DNA from: Paralvinella palmiformis
Taxonomy: Eukaryota; Annelida; Polychaeta; Terebellida; Alvinellidae
Length of the DNA: 64,000 bases
NCBI GenBank assembly: GCA_025642065.1
Contig: JAODUP010000480.1
Coordinates: 1-64,000 of the forward strand
Direction: 5' to 3'
Part shown: piece after piece, positions 12,051 through 24,877 of the stretch
Layout of the letters: each line of letters begins with the position of its first letter
Position numbering within the stretch: position 1 is the first letter of the stretch
Program-made: the position numbers and the translations under genes
The notes under the pieces: model-generated
Databases searched by the model: none
The model's input: the letters and a program-made list of their open reading frames with translations, nothing else
What the model was told of the DNA's origin: nothing

Positions 12051-12309
12051 CCGCGCGAGTATAAACACTTGCCTAGTTGTGGTAATGGATTTGGTTACTC
12101 TCTAGGCTAGATTTAGTTCGATTTATACAGCTGCTGTGGATGAGACATTATTCAGGTGTTTAAATCCAACATATAAAACATTCTATAGGACAATACATGT
12201 TCTTAAAATGCACATGACCTGGAAACATGGCTGCGCATGTTTAGCCATACATTGGGTTGAATTCACTTTACTATAGTGGATTTTTTTACATAGAGAAAAT
12301 TGCTGTGGC

Positions 12310-12985
12310 GTATCTAATTTATCCAGCAAATAATAATAATAATAATGTGTTAATTTATATAGCACCACATTCATTTGCTAAAAAAGTGAGTGGACTAGAT
12401 ACAACAGATTACATGAACCGTGTAAATATATATAGACATTATAGAATTTAAGAATATGCAATACTAAAAACGTAAGTCTTAGGAATATATTTAAAATTAC
12501 TGACTGAATGACAATTTCTCAGATTGTCTGGAAGATGATTCCATGATGTGGATGCTGCATACTGAAATGACCGGCTGTGTATACACTAAGTTTCATCCGG
12601 CGGACCTCAGTGTCCTTGGTGGATGATATATCTGTAGTACGTTTGGGATAGACGATGGCGCCAGTTCATTCAGAGCTTTATAGGTAAGAATGATAATCGT
12701 AAAATCCATCCTATATCTTACCGGAAGACAATGACTTAAGTACAGGGGTTGACATGTTCATCTCGGCCTGTTTTCGACATAAGGCGCGCCGCCAAATTCT
12801 GCAATAGTTGACGTTTTGGGACAACAGTATCCGAAATTCCGTCCAGGATGGAATTATAATAATCAAGGCGAGCAGTCACAAAGGCATGCGCTAGTCTTTC
12901 AAGGACCTCAGATGTCAACACATTTTGGACAGTTCTAATGGTCTTCAGCTGGTAATACGAAATTCGGCACACTCGCTTTATAAGG
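12310..12985 (-). mobile_element. L2-like LINE 3' end
   Basis: A minus frame near 12736-12972 reads TIRTVQNVLTSEVLERL, then AFVTARLDY.NSIL and LLQN.AARL, the C-terminal signature of L2/CR1-type ORF2. Frames further along (about 12430-12735) continue it. The element ends in an ATT-type tail, seen as AATAATAATAAT at 12331-12345. It is truncated at its 5' end. Confidence 0.75.
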
Positions 12986-13149
12986 TTTAATCCAGGTCAG
13001 GCAAGGTTCGTCGACATTTTACCGGTGATGATAAATTCACCCAAACACGCGATGAATTCTATGCTTATGGCTATCTTTGCTGCCTTGTGACTTATCACAA
13101 TCGTCCAATGGTAAAAAACGGCATAATCGTTTAAATATGGAGGCAAAGG
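12986..13149. other. No feature seen
   Basis: Short spacer between two LINE fragments on opposite strands. A 63-codon minus frame here has no recognisable content. Confidence 0.4.
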
Positions 13150-13560
13150 GTACTTGATATCGATCTGACCACCACTGTAGTCGAACATAACTTGCTTAAC
13201 AATAGACTGGCTGACATGCTACTTAGACGACTATGTTTCTGGTCATGCACACGAAACTTCACCCGTCTGTCATCCCTAGCAGCACTCTGCCTTCACTGTC
13301 AACCAACATACAACCAGGTACATTACCTACTCAACTGCCCAGCCCATCCGATGTACATAATAAGATTAAAATCTCCTCTCTGAACGCTTTAACCTCTCAG
13401 ATCACTATCTAGCAGCATCGACTATCAGAAAATCCGCATTTCGACCAGACATCATCATCATCATCATCATTCCACTTCTCCCAAACTACCCCTACAGACG
13501 CGACGATCAACACCACAATAAAAATCAACACCAGGTGGCTCTGCCCAATAGACGGCAGCC
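13150..13560 (+). mobile_element. C-terminal end of an RNase H-bearing LINE
   Basis: The frame near 13240-13345 contains NFTRLSSLAALCLHC and then QVHYLLNCPAH. The spacing C-x2-C...H-x-L-L-x-C-P is the cysteine/histidine knuckle that follows the RNase H domain in some LINE proteins. The same segment is found at 61870-62200 on the minus strand, where RNase H motifs precede it. A short ATC repeat lies at 13450-13470. Confidence 0.55.
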
Positions 13561-13599
13561 AGGGGTCTCCCCAAATTTCAACAAGTAATAAGCGACATG

Positions 13600-14220
13600 C
13601 TATCAGATTTATGTCTATTGCTGTTGAAATTATATGAGAGTAATATGTTCAGTCCAGTGTATAAATGCCGTCGTCTTGATATTTCTGCTGCCCGGAAGCG
13701 TGATTTGTATTCATGGAAATCGCATATTTACCTGGACTACCACAGTAACAAGATGACCCGGAAGACTACCCTTATTTACGAATCATCTTTGTAGAACATT
13801 GTGAGACAGATGTGATTAGATAAAACCGGAAAGTTATTTTTATTGCCAACGTCACATAACATTCTCATGCCACATCCAATGAAATATATTTATTATATGT
13901 CTTTGATCTCGCGAGGAAGATTAGGAATGATTGAGTCTCAATCAGATTAATTTGTTGGGTGTTAGAATTAAAAGTTCTCGTCCATTAGCGGATTGTCTGA
14001 TGTTTTATTCTCTACGTCGACTGTGAAACAAATCGGTATTCCGACATTCACTTTAATCCGACATATCATCATGTAAGAAACCTTTATTTATTATTAACTA
14101 AACTCGTCGTCTATGACAGAAGACCTTACAAACGATGCTGTTATTCACTAGATGACGCGTAATATCAGGCGCAGGCACACCTGGACGTTATCAGCTGAAT
14201 ACAGTAAAATATTACGAATG
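13600..14220. repeat. R3 duplicated block, copy 1
   Basis: The part around 13720-13930 aligns with 23650-23860 (shared TTTACCTGGACTACCAC near 13727) and 14105-14200 aligns with 24300-24430. The beginning (13618-13710) aligns with 39373-39460, where both translate to LLLKL.ESNV/M.PV.K.RR.DISAA.KR. R3 follows the SDA-type or Ly6-flank block in each duplicated unit. Its origin is unknown. Confidence 0.7.
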
Positions 14221-14224
14221 CCTT

Positions 14225-14713
14225 ATCAATGAATATTCCATATCGATTATACAAACTCTCTTATGGGGTTATTTAAAATCAATAAACCACCAGGAAAAAT
14301 TACCTGGAACCCAGGTAAAGCTGTTATGTTGTTTATATGTATAAATTAAATTTCGTTCTATTGCACCTTCGAAACCGTGTTACTATTTTCAGTTTGAATC
14401 TACGTTATGATTTTCACCTAGAAACAACATTGCTTAAATAAAATATATAAATGATATCTTGAAATAAAAAAATTCTCCAACTTTACCAACCTATAAAGCT
14501 ATGGAAACTAGTTATGTTAATAGTTAATATTATCATTTATAGGGAAGACTAAACAATATTGTGTTGATTATTTACTTACGAAATCTAGATTATAATATTC
14601 CGACATATCAGTATTGGGTGAATTATACATATAACTCAAGTTGTTATACACAAGACACCAACTAATCAACATGAGCCCCCAATACTAATGGGAAACATGA
14701 TTATATGTATATA

Positions 14714-14715
<2 letters not shown>
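14225..14715. other. AT-rich stretch, nothing recognised
   Basis: No gene or clear repeat seen. Confidence 0.55.

Positions 14716-14792
<77 letters not shown>
14716..14792. repeat. GT microsatellite
   Basis: A pure (GT)n run of about 77 bases. Confidence 0.97.
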
Positions 14793-14793
<1 letters not shown>

Positions 14794-14864
14794 TTTGCGC
14801 TACCTGTACTGGATTAAAGGAAAAAGATGATATGGTTTGGTATTAATTTGAAGATATCCTACTT

Positions 14865-15130
14865 ACTTATGCCTATTATCCATCATAGGTTAGAGGTCAT
14901 CGACCACAGTGTTCAAGAGTCCCTTCTCCACGTGTTTCTTGGACAGGATGTCCTCTTTGTCTTCTTCCTTGTGGGTTCCATGTTAGGGTCTGCTTGGTGA
15001 TGGTTGATGCTTGTTTCCCGGGTGAGTGACCAATCGCCCACATCTTCTCCTTCTGGGCTGACTGCCCTTACCTTGAGGATTTTTGTCTTGGCGTTATGTA
15101 CATTTAGGCCAACTCCTGAAGAGATGACTA
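14865..15130 (-). mobile_element. LINE ORF2 fragment with TWRR-type C-terminus
   Basis: On the minus strand VGLNVHNAKTKILKV (the RT segment after the YADD box) is fused in the same region to a piece with NMEPTRKK, KRTSCPRNTWRRD. The latter is a worn form of the R-K-R-G-R-P-x(2)-T-W-R-R tail found at the end of many invertebrate LINE proteins. The RT thumb between them is deleted. Confidence 0.6.
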
Positions 15131-15134
15131 CCAG

Positions 15135-16540
15135 TTCACTTATATTTTAGATATAAATGATATTCTGTTTTATCAGAGCGCTAATGATGCATTACATATA
15201 TAGGTATACAACCATCACAATATCTTAAATAAAATGGTAGTTCACAGGTGATGATAGTAATTTGACATACTTGTGAGATACCAGGTTGATGATCGGAGCT
15301 ACCAAAGCTCCTTCTATATTTCACAGGCTGTTTCAGGGGTATGAAAAAAAGAGGTTATCTAGTGTTATTTCTGGGTGATTTTCTATCAATCTCTAAGGAA
15401 TGTTTAACCTGTTTGTGTAGGTCTACGCACTTTGATTGCATTACTCAATCGGTTGGAATGTTTCAATAAACTGGTCGAATGTAATAGGTTCTACTCAAAC
15501 ATTTATATTGCTTTTGAAATTGATATTATAAGTGTGACTATCAGTTTGACAAATAGCAAAGCGGTTGGCCTATTGCAGGAATCGCAATCATTCAGATCTC
15601 AAAATAGAGATTAGCAGGCAAATTAAATTGAGTTCATCAGGTTATTAAGCCCGGTACCAGTTACATACGCAATATAATTGACGTTATGGCCCCGTTACGT
15701 GGGTCGTTTCATAAGGCTCGATAAACTTGTGAATTTTATGAAGATGTTCAGAACGCATTTCCATTGTAAAGCGACAATTTCTGTTGTTTTAGTTGCACGG
15801 GCGTTAGGCACCTCTTCGGGAAATTCAATTGTATCTTTTTGTACTGATAATGTAACCGGTAAGTCGGTTATGGAATTACACATTTATTCTTTGATGCCAA
15901 ACTTTGACATTGGTGCGTGTTGGGTCTGAAGTATTATACATGTTCTACCTGATGTTATTTCAAGATTGAGGTATCCTCACCTAAGATAAAATGATGTATG
16001 CATCATTTAGTAATATATGTTGATAGCTTAAATATAATTAGTTTTATTTTTTATTTGATCATATGTCAAAGTTTAATGTTATTTCCATTTTTAGGACGGA
16101 CCCAGATATTGGAGAAGTCCTTAGATGCTGTTTCTGGAAAAAGATCCCATTCATCACATCTAAATTGATATATGTCTTTTTCCATTAAAAGTAATTATTA
16201 TCCTGTGTCAATGTGTGATAAATTAACTTATTGAGGAACGAGCCAATTCCTCTAACAATCCTCCTATCGATATATTGTTAGATTACTACACCTCGAATTA
16301 AATGCGTCTAATTCGTTGTTAAATATTTTTTGTCAGAATACTTTACTCAGATGTATTAAATGTGTTACATGTATTTTTGTTAGCCAGTCGTTTCTTATTA
16401 CACCTGTTATTTTGTTGAGAATCATAAACCTGTTATATCTTTTGGATCCCTTCTGGGAAAGTTTGTGAGCGACGTGTCTACTATCTTTTTTTCACGAAAG
16501 AAAAATTTATTTATTTAAACATTCTGATAATTATGATAAC
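15135..16540. other. Unassigned stretch, short frames only
   Basis: Open frames at 15432-15614 and 15678-15929 (plus) have no recognisable motif. The missing N-terminal part of the tyrosine recombinase at 16545 would be expected here, but I could not identify it. Confidence 0.5.
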
Positions 16541-16544
16541 TCAA

Positions 16545-17010
16545 GAAAAAATCAAGTTATTGCGGCTTCAGGTGGGCAGGTGATTGTGGCTATAAACTCA
16601 TCAAAAATGAAACAATAAAAACAGAAATCTCTTGTTCTGCCGTTGTCAGATGTCTGAATTGATCTTTCTTGCCCAATCCTGGCTCTCAAATACATTTAGT
16701 ATTTACCTTTCTCAGCTGGGATCAGATCCGGTGTTTACATCATGTCTCACTTCATTAGGTCGGAGACATTTAAAGCATAGTCAGTTTATAGAGGATCTCA
16801 AACATTTATTGAACCGTTCAGGATATACAGAAACAGGTTTAGAAGAGCAGGAGCTGCATATGTGCTCGATTTATTAATTTCGGTTGAATGTATCAAATTG
16901 GTGGGTGACTGGCGGTCAGAAGCCTATCAAAGGTACCTTTATTTGTCTGTAATACATGTAGTACCATTGTCTCAAATATTGCACTTAGTGTTGCTAATAG
17001 CTACACTTAA
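16545..17010 (+). pseudogene. Tyrosine-recombinase relic (DIRS/Crypton-like)
   Basis: Three frames in series give the C-terminal catalytic half of a metazoan-type tyrosine recombinase. Near 16570-16600 there is IVAINSSKMKQ, resembling the SKTNQ strand. Near 16635-16690 a LPL...CPI.AL segment follows. At about 16780-16830 comes HSQFIEDLKHLLNRSGYT. At 16838-16860 FRRAGAAY corresponds to the HSFRRGGA box with the second catalytic arginine, and near 16900-16945 GDWRSEAYQRYL holds the tryptophan and the nucleophile tyrosine region. The histidine before FRR is lost to a small deletion and stops occur upstream, so it is inactive. No associated RT was found, so DIRS cannot be told from Crypton. Confidence 0.65.
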
Positions 17011-17940
17011 TTAATGTTCTCCCCTACTGTGTGGATGTAAACTGGGAACTGGATGTTTCTTATATAAAAATAAACATAGCTAACTTATCCACCCATACAG
17101 TGTCTTTGTTTAACAGATTTATATTTTAATCCAAACTGGTTCATGGATTTGTCGGTTTTCGTATAGAATTTCTGATGGTCAACCAATTGCTGAACTAACT
17201 ACCTGTCTGATCTAGAAGTATACTATAATTAACATTAACACTGACAGAGTAAAGTATATCGATGTGTTTTGGCAGTCTGCATAACTTTATATTTAGCTAA
17301 GAGTCGTGTTTTGATTGATTTTAGCATTCTTATCGTGCAATGAGCCTTTCCCCCTTTATTTTCACATGAACTGGCTGAATGTGTGTGGCAGCCAGCGTAT
17401 GACATTTTTCTTATAACACAGAAATGTTAATTATATGGAGATATCGCAAAGAGAATTATTACATTTGACGTTAACAGCGAATGCCAACCATAATACCTGC
17501 AATAATGATCAATTGTCCGTTGTACTGCAATTACGGTGATTAGTTGGGTGAATGATTTATTTATATCTTGCCAAATTATAAGTTATAGGTATAAAATAAA
17601 TACACACATGAGCATCACTTTCCTGTCAAAACCAGTCAATCACAAATTACGCCACACAAAACGTAAACAAGGACACTGTCCTTATGCAATATGATGCATA
17701 AGTAAGTTTTTTAAATTATATCAGTTAATAAAGGCCGGCTCTGGTGGGATATTCATAGATTGTTTCTGTAGGTTTATTGTAAAATTCATGAGTTATAAAT
17801 AGTTCAATCAGTGACACTGTGTTTGGGATTCTACATTACAATGTGTTGATCCTAAGCCTACTCTCTTTAGCCATTATATTGGAGGTTTTATTTTAAAACA
17901 CCATCATGATGTTTATTTCGTATATCCGTGTATAAGTGTT
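17011..17940. other. AT-rich stretch, nothing recognised
   Basis: No gene or family repeat seen between the recombinase relic and duplicated block SDB. Confidence 0.5.
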
Positions 17941-18033
17941 AATATATGATGTCTGATCACTTGTCTATAAACACACGCACGTACGTACAGACATACACAC
18001 ACGCGCGCGCGCACACAAACGCATAGGTGCGCG

Positions 18034-18168
<135 letters not shown>

Positions 18169-18279
18169 CACATACATATACACACAAAAACACACACAAT
18201 CAATAACACACAAATGTATAGGTCTACTATTACGTAGATATGTGAAGATGGAGAACATTTTGTAGTCAGAGATTGATAT

Positions 18280-18380
18280 ATGTATAGTTTTATTTATGTA
18301 TATGGAGGTACAGGTCTCAAGGGATGTCTAGATATTGATGTTCTGTGCCAATGCCAGTTTATATGTATCCTAAAATACAC
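18280..18380 (+). repeat. R2 repeat fragment
   Basis: Shares the TATGGAGGTA, AAGGGATGTCTAGATATTGA and TATCCTAAAA words with the R2 copies at 11860, 31750 and 35590. Confidence 0.7.
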
Positions 18381-18950
18381 ATTGTCCGTGCCAGACATCA
18401 TACCTATTTCCATCCAGATTCCTTATTACACCAATGTAAGAAAGTTATGTCGTTATTACAACATTAGTGAGTCTATTAGCTTTGTTATGTATAATGTAGA
18501 ATCTATATTGTTGTCCTCCTATGTGGCTTGGCGAAACGACCTATTAATTCATACAATGTTGTTTGGTGGATTTATGCTCCTGGAGTCGTTTGTTACTCCG
18601 GCAGGCATCTCCATGGGTATTAAGCTGCGGACAGAGTTTTTCCCATAGTGTGAGTAATTAGGTTACACCCTTATAAGGAAATTGTTGACGGATACCTATT
18701 ATAATCCCGACGCGTCATCTGCAGTATCGCATATGTGCCTGAAATCTGCTGTTCTCGACCATGAGTCACACAGATAAAGTGGATAGGCGCTTAATCTTAG
18801 ATCCCACCAAACCAAACTGCATTTACATGTACTTAGGGACGCCAAATTTGGCCTCGATGAATGCTCACGAAGTGATGAACCGAAACCTATGAGGAATAGT
18901 TGTTTAGTTTGAGTAGTCCATAATATTTACTCAGGTTTGAGATAGGGTTG

Positions 18951-19883
18951 GGTTTATGACAGTCGTAAACCTGTTTATGACATAACAATGCCATAAACCA
19001 GTAGTAAACCTATCGTAAATATATTTATGACATCATATACAGTCGTAAACTGTCATAAACTGTCGGAAACCTTTATTCAAAATATTTTGTGATCTTAATT
19101 TATTTAACTTTCTTTTTTTTTTGCTTAGAACAAGTTGAGAATTATCATTATAACAGAATTAGTTTATTTATATATTACACAAATCAATGTAAAATAATAT
19201 TTGATGTTGGTTTCTCTTACATTTTGTCCAATTCTGTATAACTGAAGTAATTTGGAGGTATCTTTTATTCAGTAATCATAACAGACTCTCACATCTTCCA
19301 CACACGTACAATCGAATCAGTCCATTTGATACTTCAGTCATCAAGAATCCAAATCACAAAGTCCTTCGAGGATCCAGTGACAAAATAGCAGCTTGGCTGT
19401 TTTCTGCTGAAACTAACTAACTACGTTTAACTATTATTTAATATGCAAGCTATAAGATGGATTAATATAATCAGAGTAGCAGATATCTTCAGCTCCCGTC
19501 ACGTGGAAGATCGTTAAGTCAAGCCACTGTACCTGCGTGCATGGTCAGCTACAGATGAACACCAGCACCACCACAAGAGGATAGTGTCTTGCTCGTCATC
19601 CAGTTAATAAACAACATTAAATTAGTACGGAATCCTAAGCTCAATAAACAAATGACAGTCAAATCAGGTCAATTGATTTTGGCTCAACAAACAATACCAG
19701 TGTATGATTATCATAGGCTAATAATCAGGCCCCAATTAACTTATTGTGTAATAAATTTACTTTTAATATTACCATATTATGTTAACAACATATTAAAAAT
19801 GTTAGCCATTCTAAAAACTACTTTATATTTATATTTAAACAGATATGCTTTTGACAGTTTATGACGCTATCATGTCATAAACC
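18951..19883. mobile_element. Candidate non-autonomous DNA transposon
   Basis: An 11-base inverted repeat bounds this segment: GGTTTATGACA at 18951-18961 and TGTCATAAACC at 19873-19883. Inside the left end the words TTTATGACA, GTCATAAA and GTAAAC recur many times between 18951 and 19075. The right end has another pair near 19853-19864. The segment interrupts duplicated block SDB exactly where the second copy has no such sequence. No clear target-site duplication remains and no transposase frame is visible. Transposase-binding subterminal repeats are the simplest reading. Confidence 0.5.
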
Positions 19884-20260
19884 GTATTAAATCTGTTTCA
19901 TTAAGATTAGAGAACAACTTCTTCCGACGCCAGATCAGTCGGAAGTATATCGATACAGTTCATATATGTAGAAGTGATAAAGCTGAGGTCAGCCTTTCTT
20001 GTGTCGAAATGTTATAAGTATAGGTTTCTTTTGAACCACAGTAAATTACTCCTAAATGTAAACTATGGTGTCAAAGTAGATATTTTGTGTATGTAGTAAC
20101 TCGCCATTGAACCACACGCAAGTCTTGTTTACTGCGAGCTGTGGTGCCAAACGGTATTTTTTGACGTGCTTCCGCTTTTGTACCATGACTGCACGTAGCC
20201 GCTTTCCTGATAAAGTAGTCCCATTTGTGGTTCCATTTTCAAAAACGGCTAACATAGCAA

Positions 20261-20789
20261 CAAGAAAAATATTTAAAAAAAACACCTTTAAATTCTCCTG
20301 CAAAAGAAGAGTTGAATCATTATGAGTAAATAATCATCACAGGTTATTCAAAACACACGCATTTACCTAGTTCCTTGGTTATTGGTAAAATTTATTTAAA
20401 AAAAACATTATATAAATTATATAAAATAAAGCCTTCTTGTGCTCTGAATAGGCATTCAATTAATACAAAATTCTCAGCTCTGGTAATTAATTTAATAAAA
20501 CAAAGCAATAGTTCATTAAGTAGATCTCAACAAAAGCTGCAAGTAACTTTCATTATTGGCAGCAGTCAGATCTCAATAGACACAGTTAATTCCTATTAAT
20601 GTGTGTATCTTGACATGTTTGGCTTCTTTACAGGTATGGAAACTAAATTAGAACATTGGTTTATTTTCAATTGCTCTAATCAAAAGAGTTGTATTGATTA
20701 TAGTAATAGTGCTTCGTTCTATACATAGACTACAAAGGAGAACAGTTTATAGGTTCTGGTTTGATCTAAGACACTACCTAGTGAATTAC
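20261..20789. other. AT-rich stretch, nothing recognised
   Basis: Short frames only (20375-20599). No gene or repeat family seen. Confidence 0.5.
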
Positions 20790-21520
20790 TGTAAAACTAT
20801 TAATAATTGCATAATAATTACAAAACGTCTATATTACCAATATCCTCGAAATGAATAGAGCTCAGTGGTTCACAGAGGTTACAGGAAACGCATAGTCAAG
20901 GTACAATGCAAAGTCCATCAATAAATGATCAGATGAAGTGGAAACGTAAGAAGGATAAGCGAGCCTGAAAAGGTCAGTTTTCAAGTGGTGATGGAAGGAA
21001 ATTAAGTTATTTGATGATTTAACGTGTTGAGGGAGTGAATTCCAAAGAGTAGCGACAACAACTGAAAAACCCGAGTACCAGCATGGGTTTTAACCTTGGG
21101 AACAGAGAACAAGTGAAAACCAGATGAACAAAGCTCTCTGGTCTTAGGTTTTAAAGAAAGCATGGAAAATAGATATGAAGGTTCTCGAGAAGAAACAGTT
21201 TGATAGGCAATAGTGCAGACTTTCAAAATGATCCGAGATTGAACAGGGAGCCAGTGAAGAGATTTCAGAAGTCGGAAAGAATGGGAAAACCGGGGAGACC
21301 GTGTGACAACCCTAGCTAAGCAGTTCTGAATACACTGAAGTTTTAGAATATCCCTAGATACAACGTTATAAAGAAGAGAGTTGCAGCAATCAAGCCTACT
21401 AGTAATGAGTGTTGTAGCAATGGTTTTGGCAACTGAAAGGGAAATATAGCGCCGAATACGGCAAAAGTCATGAATATGATAGAAAACTGCTGACGAATTA
21501 AATACTTTAGATACAATCAT
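20790..21520 (-). mobile_element. L2 LINE 3' half
   Basis: A 172-codon minus frame (21002-21520) contains FYHIHDFCRIRRYISLSVAK, ITSRLDCCNSLLYN, QNCLARVVTRSPRFSHSF, LLKSLHWLPVQSRI and VPKVKTHAGTR, a textbook L2-clade C-terminus. The 3'UTR runs to about 20790. The same 3' segment occurs at 50282-50690. It is 5'-truncated, as usual for LINEs, and relatively well preserved. Confidence 0.92.
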
Positions 21521-21739
21521 TTGAAAAGGGTATTTACAACCGAAAATAGTCGTCCTGTTTGGGCTGAGTGAAAATTATACTATTACTGCTATCTTCTGAG
21601 GCATTACAATTATAACTAGATTTCATTATATGTACTACTATCTATGCTTTGTTTTACATTATAGCTGCTTCATATAATATGTACCAGAGACCACACCTTT
21701 ATTATATGTAACATAAAACGCACATATTAGTCATGTGGC

Positions 21740-21900
21740 ATACTGATGAGGAATCAGATAAACAAAAACAATAAAAACATCCGAGTATATGAAGTAAAAA
21801 TTAAACGTTCATTAATCTTTAAGCCTTTTGGCAAGAACTCTAGTTAGAGTTGAGTTTTGTTTGATATGCAAAGGATTCTGGTCGGAATACACATATCTTT
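21740..21900. repeat. Relic of Ly6 3' flank
   Basis: Shares several words in order with 32300-32440, the sequence just downstream of the intact minus-strand Ly6 gene: AACAATAAA, GTATATGAAGTAAAAATT (there GTGTATGAAGCAAAAATA), TTTGATATGCAAAGGATTCT (there TTTGATATACAAAGGATTCT). No Ly6 coding part follows. A LINE at 22020 has probably replaced it. Confidence 0.55.
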
Positions 21901-22019
21901 AAACATTTATTGTTTCCTGATAATGTTCATGCCAGGATAGTTCATGCCACAATTTCATAGTGAATAAAAACACGTCTACATTTGATTATTCTGGATATTG
22001 CATAAAAATAGTGAATTTT

Positions 22020-22720
22020 CCGTTGGCATTGAACTATACTCCAACAAGGTTTAGTTTATCAACAGGTTTTAAACCAATATTACCCAGGTGCCATACTGGC
22101 TGCGCAATAAAACTGTCAGATTTATAGCCAACACTCATACATAGACTCTTATGTATGCCAAATGTAAATCTCCTTTTACTTGCGTAATCTGCACATATTT
22201 CAATTAAAATTTGTAGACCAGGGATTGTCAAAATGAACAGACTGATGTCAACCATACAGGCCAAACAGTTATACGGTACATCTCCAATGCGAATACCAGA
22301 CATACAACTATTCAGCTTTTAATAAAATCGGAAATAAATACATTAAAAAACACGGGTGATAAAATGCTACCTTGCCTGGTACCTCTAGTGACCACGAAAT
22401 TATCATTATAATGTACCTGACGATTCCACTTCAAAACAACGTCAAGCTTGGAGTACCAATTATATATAAATAGCCATTAACCGTCAGGTAATATGCTGCA
22501 CAGTTTATAGAACATGCCATTGTGCCTTATCGAATAGAAACATTTCTCAGCGTTAATGCTCGCCAAAAACATATTAGAGTGAGAATTTTTAACATTACAT
22601 ATAATGTCGTTCAATAAACTATAAGTCCATGTGATACGCTATAATTATCATGAAAACCAAACTCATTTATAAACAGAAGAACACATCTGGCTATAACAGG
22701 AAGTTCAGTCCAGTGTTTAC
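22020..22720 (-). mobile_element. LINE reverse transcriptase relic, a different family
   Basis: Minus frames give, in order, MFLASINAEKCFYSI (RT motif A), a W.NRQVHYNDNF segment, TRGTRQGSILSPVFFNVFISD (motif B), then GIRIGDVPYNCLA.M.DISLF (the YADDISLF box with the aspartates damaged), TIPGLQ.LI..CADYASK.RFTFGIHKS and PVWHLGNIGLKPVDKLN. Frameshifts and stops make it dead. The motif style differs from LINE-A and L2, so it is another clade. Confidence 0.85.
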
Positions 22721-22828
22721 CCCAAAAACACGGTTTTTGCTTCTGTATGTTTTAATTTAAATATTTATTTAATTTTCTTCTTCTTCTATAACCATGATAA
22801 TAATGGTGGTAATACCATTTGCTTAGCG

Positions 22829-23320
22829 ATGCTCCCACGTAGTGGCAATCATCCAGAGGACAGATGGGGTCTGATGCAATTTGATCACTATGCCAATAAC
22901 ACCACAGCTGTACAATATGTAAGTATTGGTCTCATAAATTGTCAGTCGATCTATAATACATCTGATGAAATATCTTATGTTGGTAAGGATTTGGATCTTG
23001 ATGCTTTTCTCATTACAGAGACTTAGCTGCCTGGTAATGTTTCAGACCAGAAAATGGCTGCTGAGATATTCATTCCATCATGCAACTCGGATTCACAAGA
23101 AAGGTGGGTGGGTCGGCATTCTTCTCCGTGATTCTTTGAAGTGTGAAACCCATTTGCGGTTACAAGCCTTTTGAAAATTACTAACTGACTTTTGTATCTT
23201 GGGGGGGGGGGATGTTCGTGTAGCTATTATCTACGGATTACACCCTCTAAGAAAAATGGCCTGAAAGCTGCTGATTTCTTCTCGAAAATATTGGTGACAT
23301 GGAGATGGGTATATAATTAC
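22829..23320 (+). mobile_element. L2-like LINE endonuclease relic
   Basis: Frames at 22829-23174 give VSIGLINCQSIYNTSDEIS, LDLDAFLITET, then HHATRIHKKGG and VGILLRDSLKCETHLR, the N-terminal APE endonuclease with the LNCQSI and TET motifs. It may belong to the same insertion as 25340-26900, separated by about 2 kb of other sequence. Confidence 0.85.
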
Positions 23321-23369
23321 TTGGGTCACCTGGGTCTAAGCTCGGCTTTTCGAGTACAGTAAGACAAAT

Positions 23370-24440
23370 AAGTTCTCACTTTCAATTGACTACAAAGGTT
23401 TTAAAACGCGACGTAGTATTTCATCAATTTACGGCACATGGTGAGGCCGCCAGTACACAGACGAACGCCAGCTAAATGCCGAACTGTATGAATGCAGTTC
23501 AAATAATGCCTACAAGATGGACAAAACAGGTCTTGTTCCATAATACTAGGAAGTAGGCAGATCGGCTCATCGTATTACTCTGTTCGAATGCTCATTTCTC
23601 CGACAAACTAATTCCAGGAAAATCGGTCAAACCATATTTGTTATACCTCAGTATTTACCTGGACTACCACGATAACAAGATGTCCCGAAAGACTACCCTC
23701 ATTTACCATTAATCTTTTATACAAAATGGACAAATTTATAAAGCCAAATATGTGTTATCATTGGCAATGCCATATCACATTGTCATGCCACATCCATTGA
23801 TAGCTATATATTATATATATCTTAGATCTTGTTAGCAGAATGATGAATGTTTACGTCTCAATCAAATTAACCTGTTGAATTTTTGATACGAGATTGTTCG
23901 TCAATTTTTGCATTGTTTAATGTTTACTTCTGCGCGTTGATTGTGACAAATACGGTATTCCAATATCCAGCCTTATCTGACTTATTATAATGTATCCTGC
24001 AATGAGCATATTTCATGGTGATTTTTGTATTATCTTATTCCTTTTAACCGGTATTATATTATGTCTAAAATTTTAGTTTAGGTTACCACAAACTGGTCCG
24101 CGTTTTTTGTGTGTTACATACGTCAATGCTATACGGATTTTAATGTGATCACAGTTACATGTACCCGAACCCATGCCCACAGTCAAACACTATATACGCC
24201 AACTGTAAGAATTATGCAGATATACTTGTACAAATGTTTGAATGATTAAAACTACTACTACTAACAAACATTGACGGATTTACAAAATGCATCCCATATA
24301 ATAGAAGACTTTACAAATGATGTTGTTATTCACTAGATGGTAGGTAATATCAGGCCTGGAACTACTTCAAATTTGAGAGGATGTAATACTTCTCCACCTA
24401 GGCACACATCGACGTTATCAGCTAACTATTGTCGTATATT
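23370..24440. repeat. R3 duplicated block, copy 2
   Basis: 23370-23470 resembles 39635-39725 (GTTTTAAAAC.CGAC and CACATGGTGAGGC). 23650-23900 aligns with 13725-13970 and 24290-24440 with 14100-14220. It interrupts the LINE on either side. Confidence 0.65.
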
Positions 24441-24877
24441 ATAATATATTACTGCAGGTTTTGAGCTTAGTCATATTCCTCATAAAACTGGCAGGCGGTA
24501 TTAGCATACTTTACAAATCGGATCTGGAAGCTAGTTGAGTAAGTCAGACACAACGGAGTCGTATACTCAGTTTGACAATATTGACTGTAATATTAATATA
24601 AGTAAGGTTACTGTTACATTTTCTATTATATATAGTACCCTCTTTCTAAACACATTGGCTTTAAGAACTCAATATCCTTTTATGAATGGTCTAAATTCTT
24701 AGATAACATAACATAGCCATTAACACCTATGATGTGATAATAACTTATTATTTAAATTTCCATGTGGATTACAAGTCTGATATTGAAGCTCCTTAATTGT
24801 GCAGTATATTGGACTCACACGGATTGACTCAGCGTGTAAATAGTACAACTCACAAAAATCGAGTTCCATTATAGTAG
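24441..24877. other. No feature seen
   Basis: AT-rich sequence without a supported gene or repeat. Confidence 0.5.
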
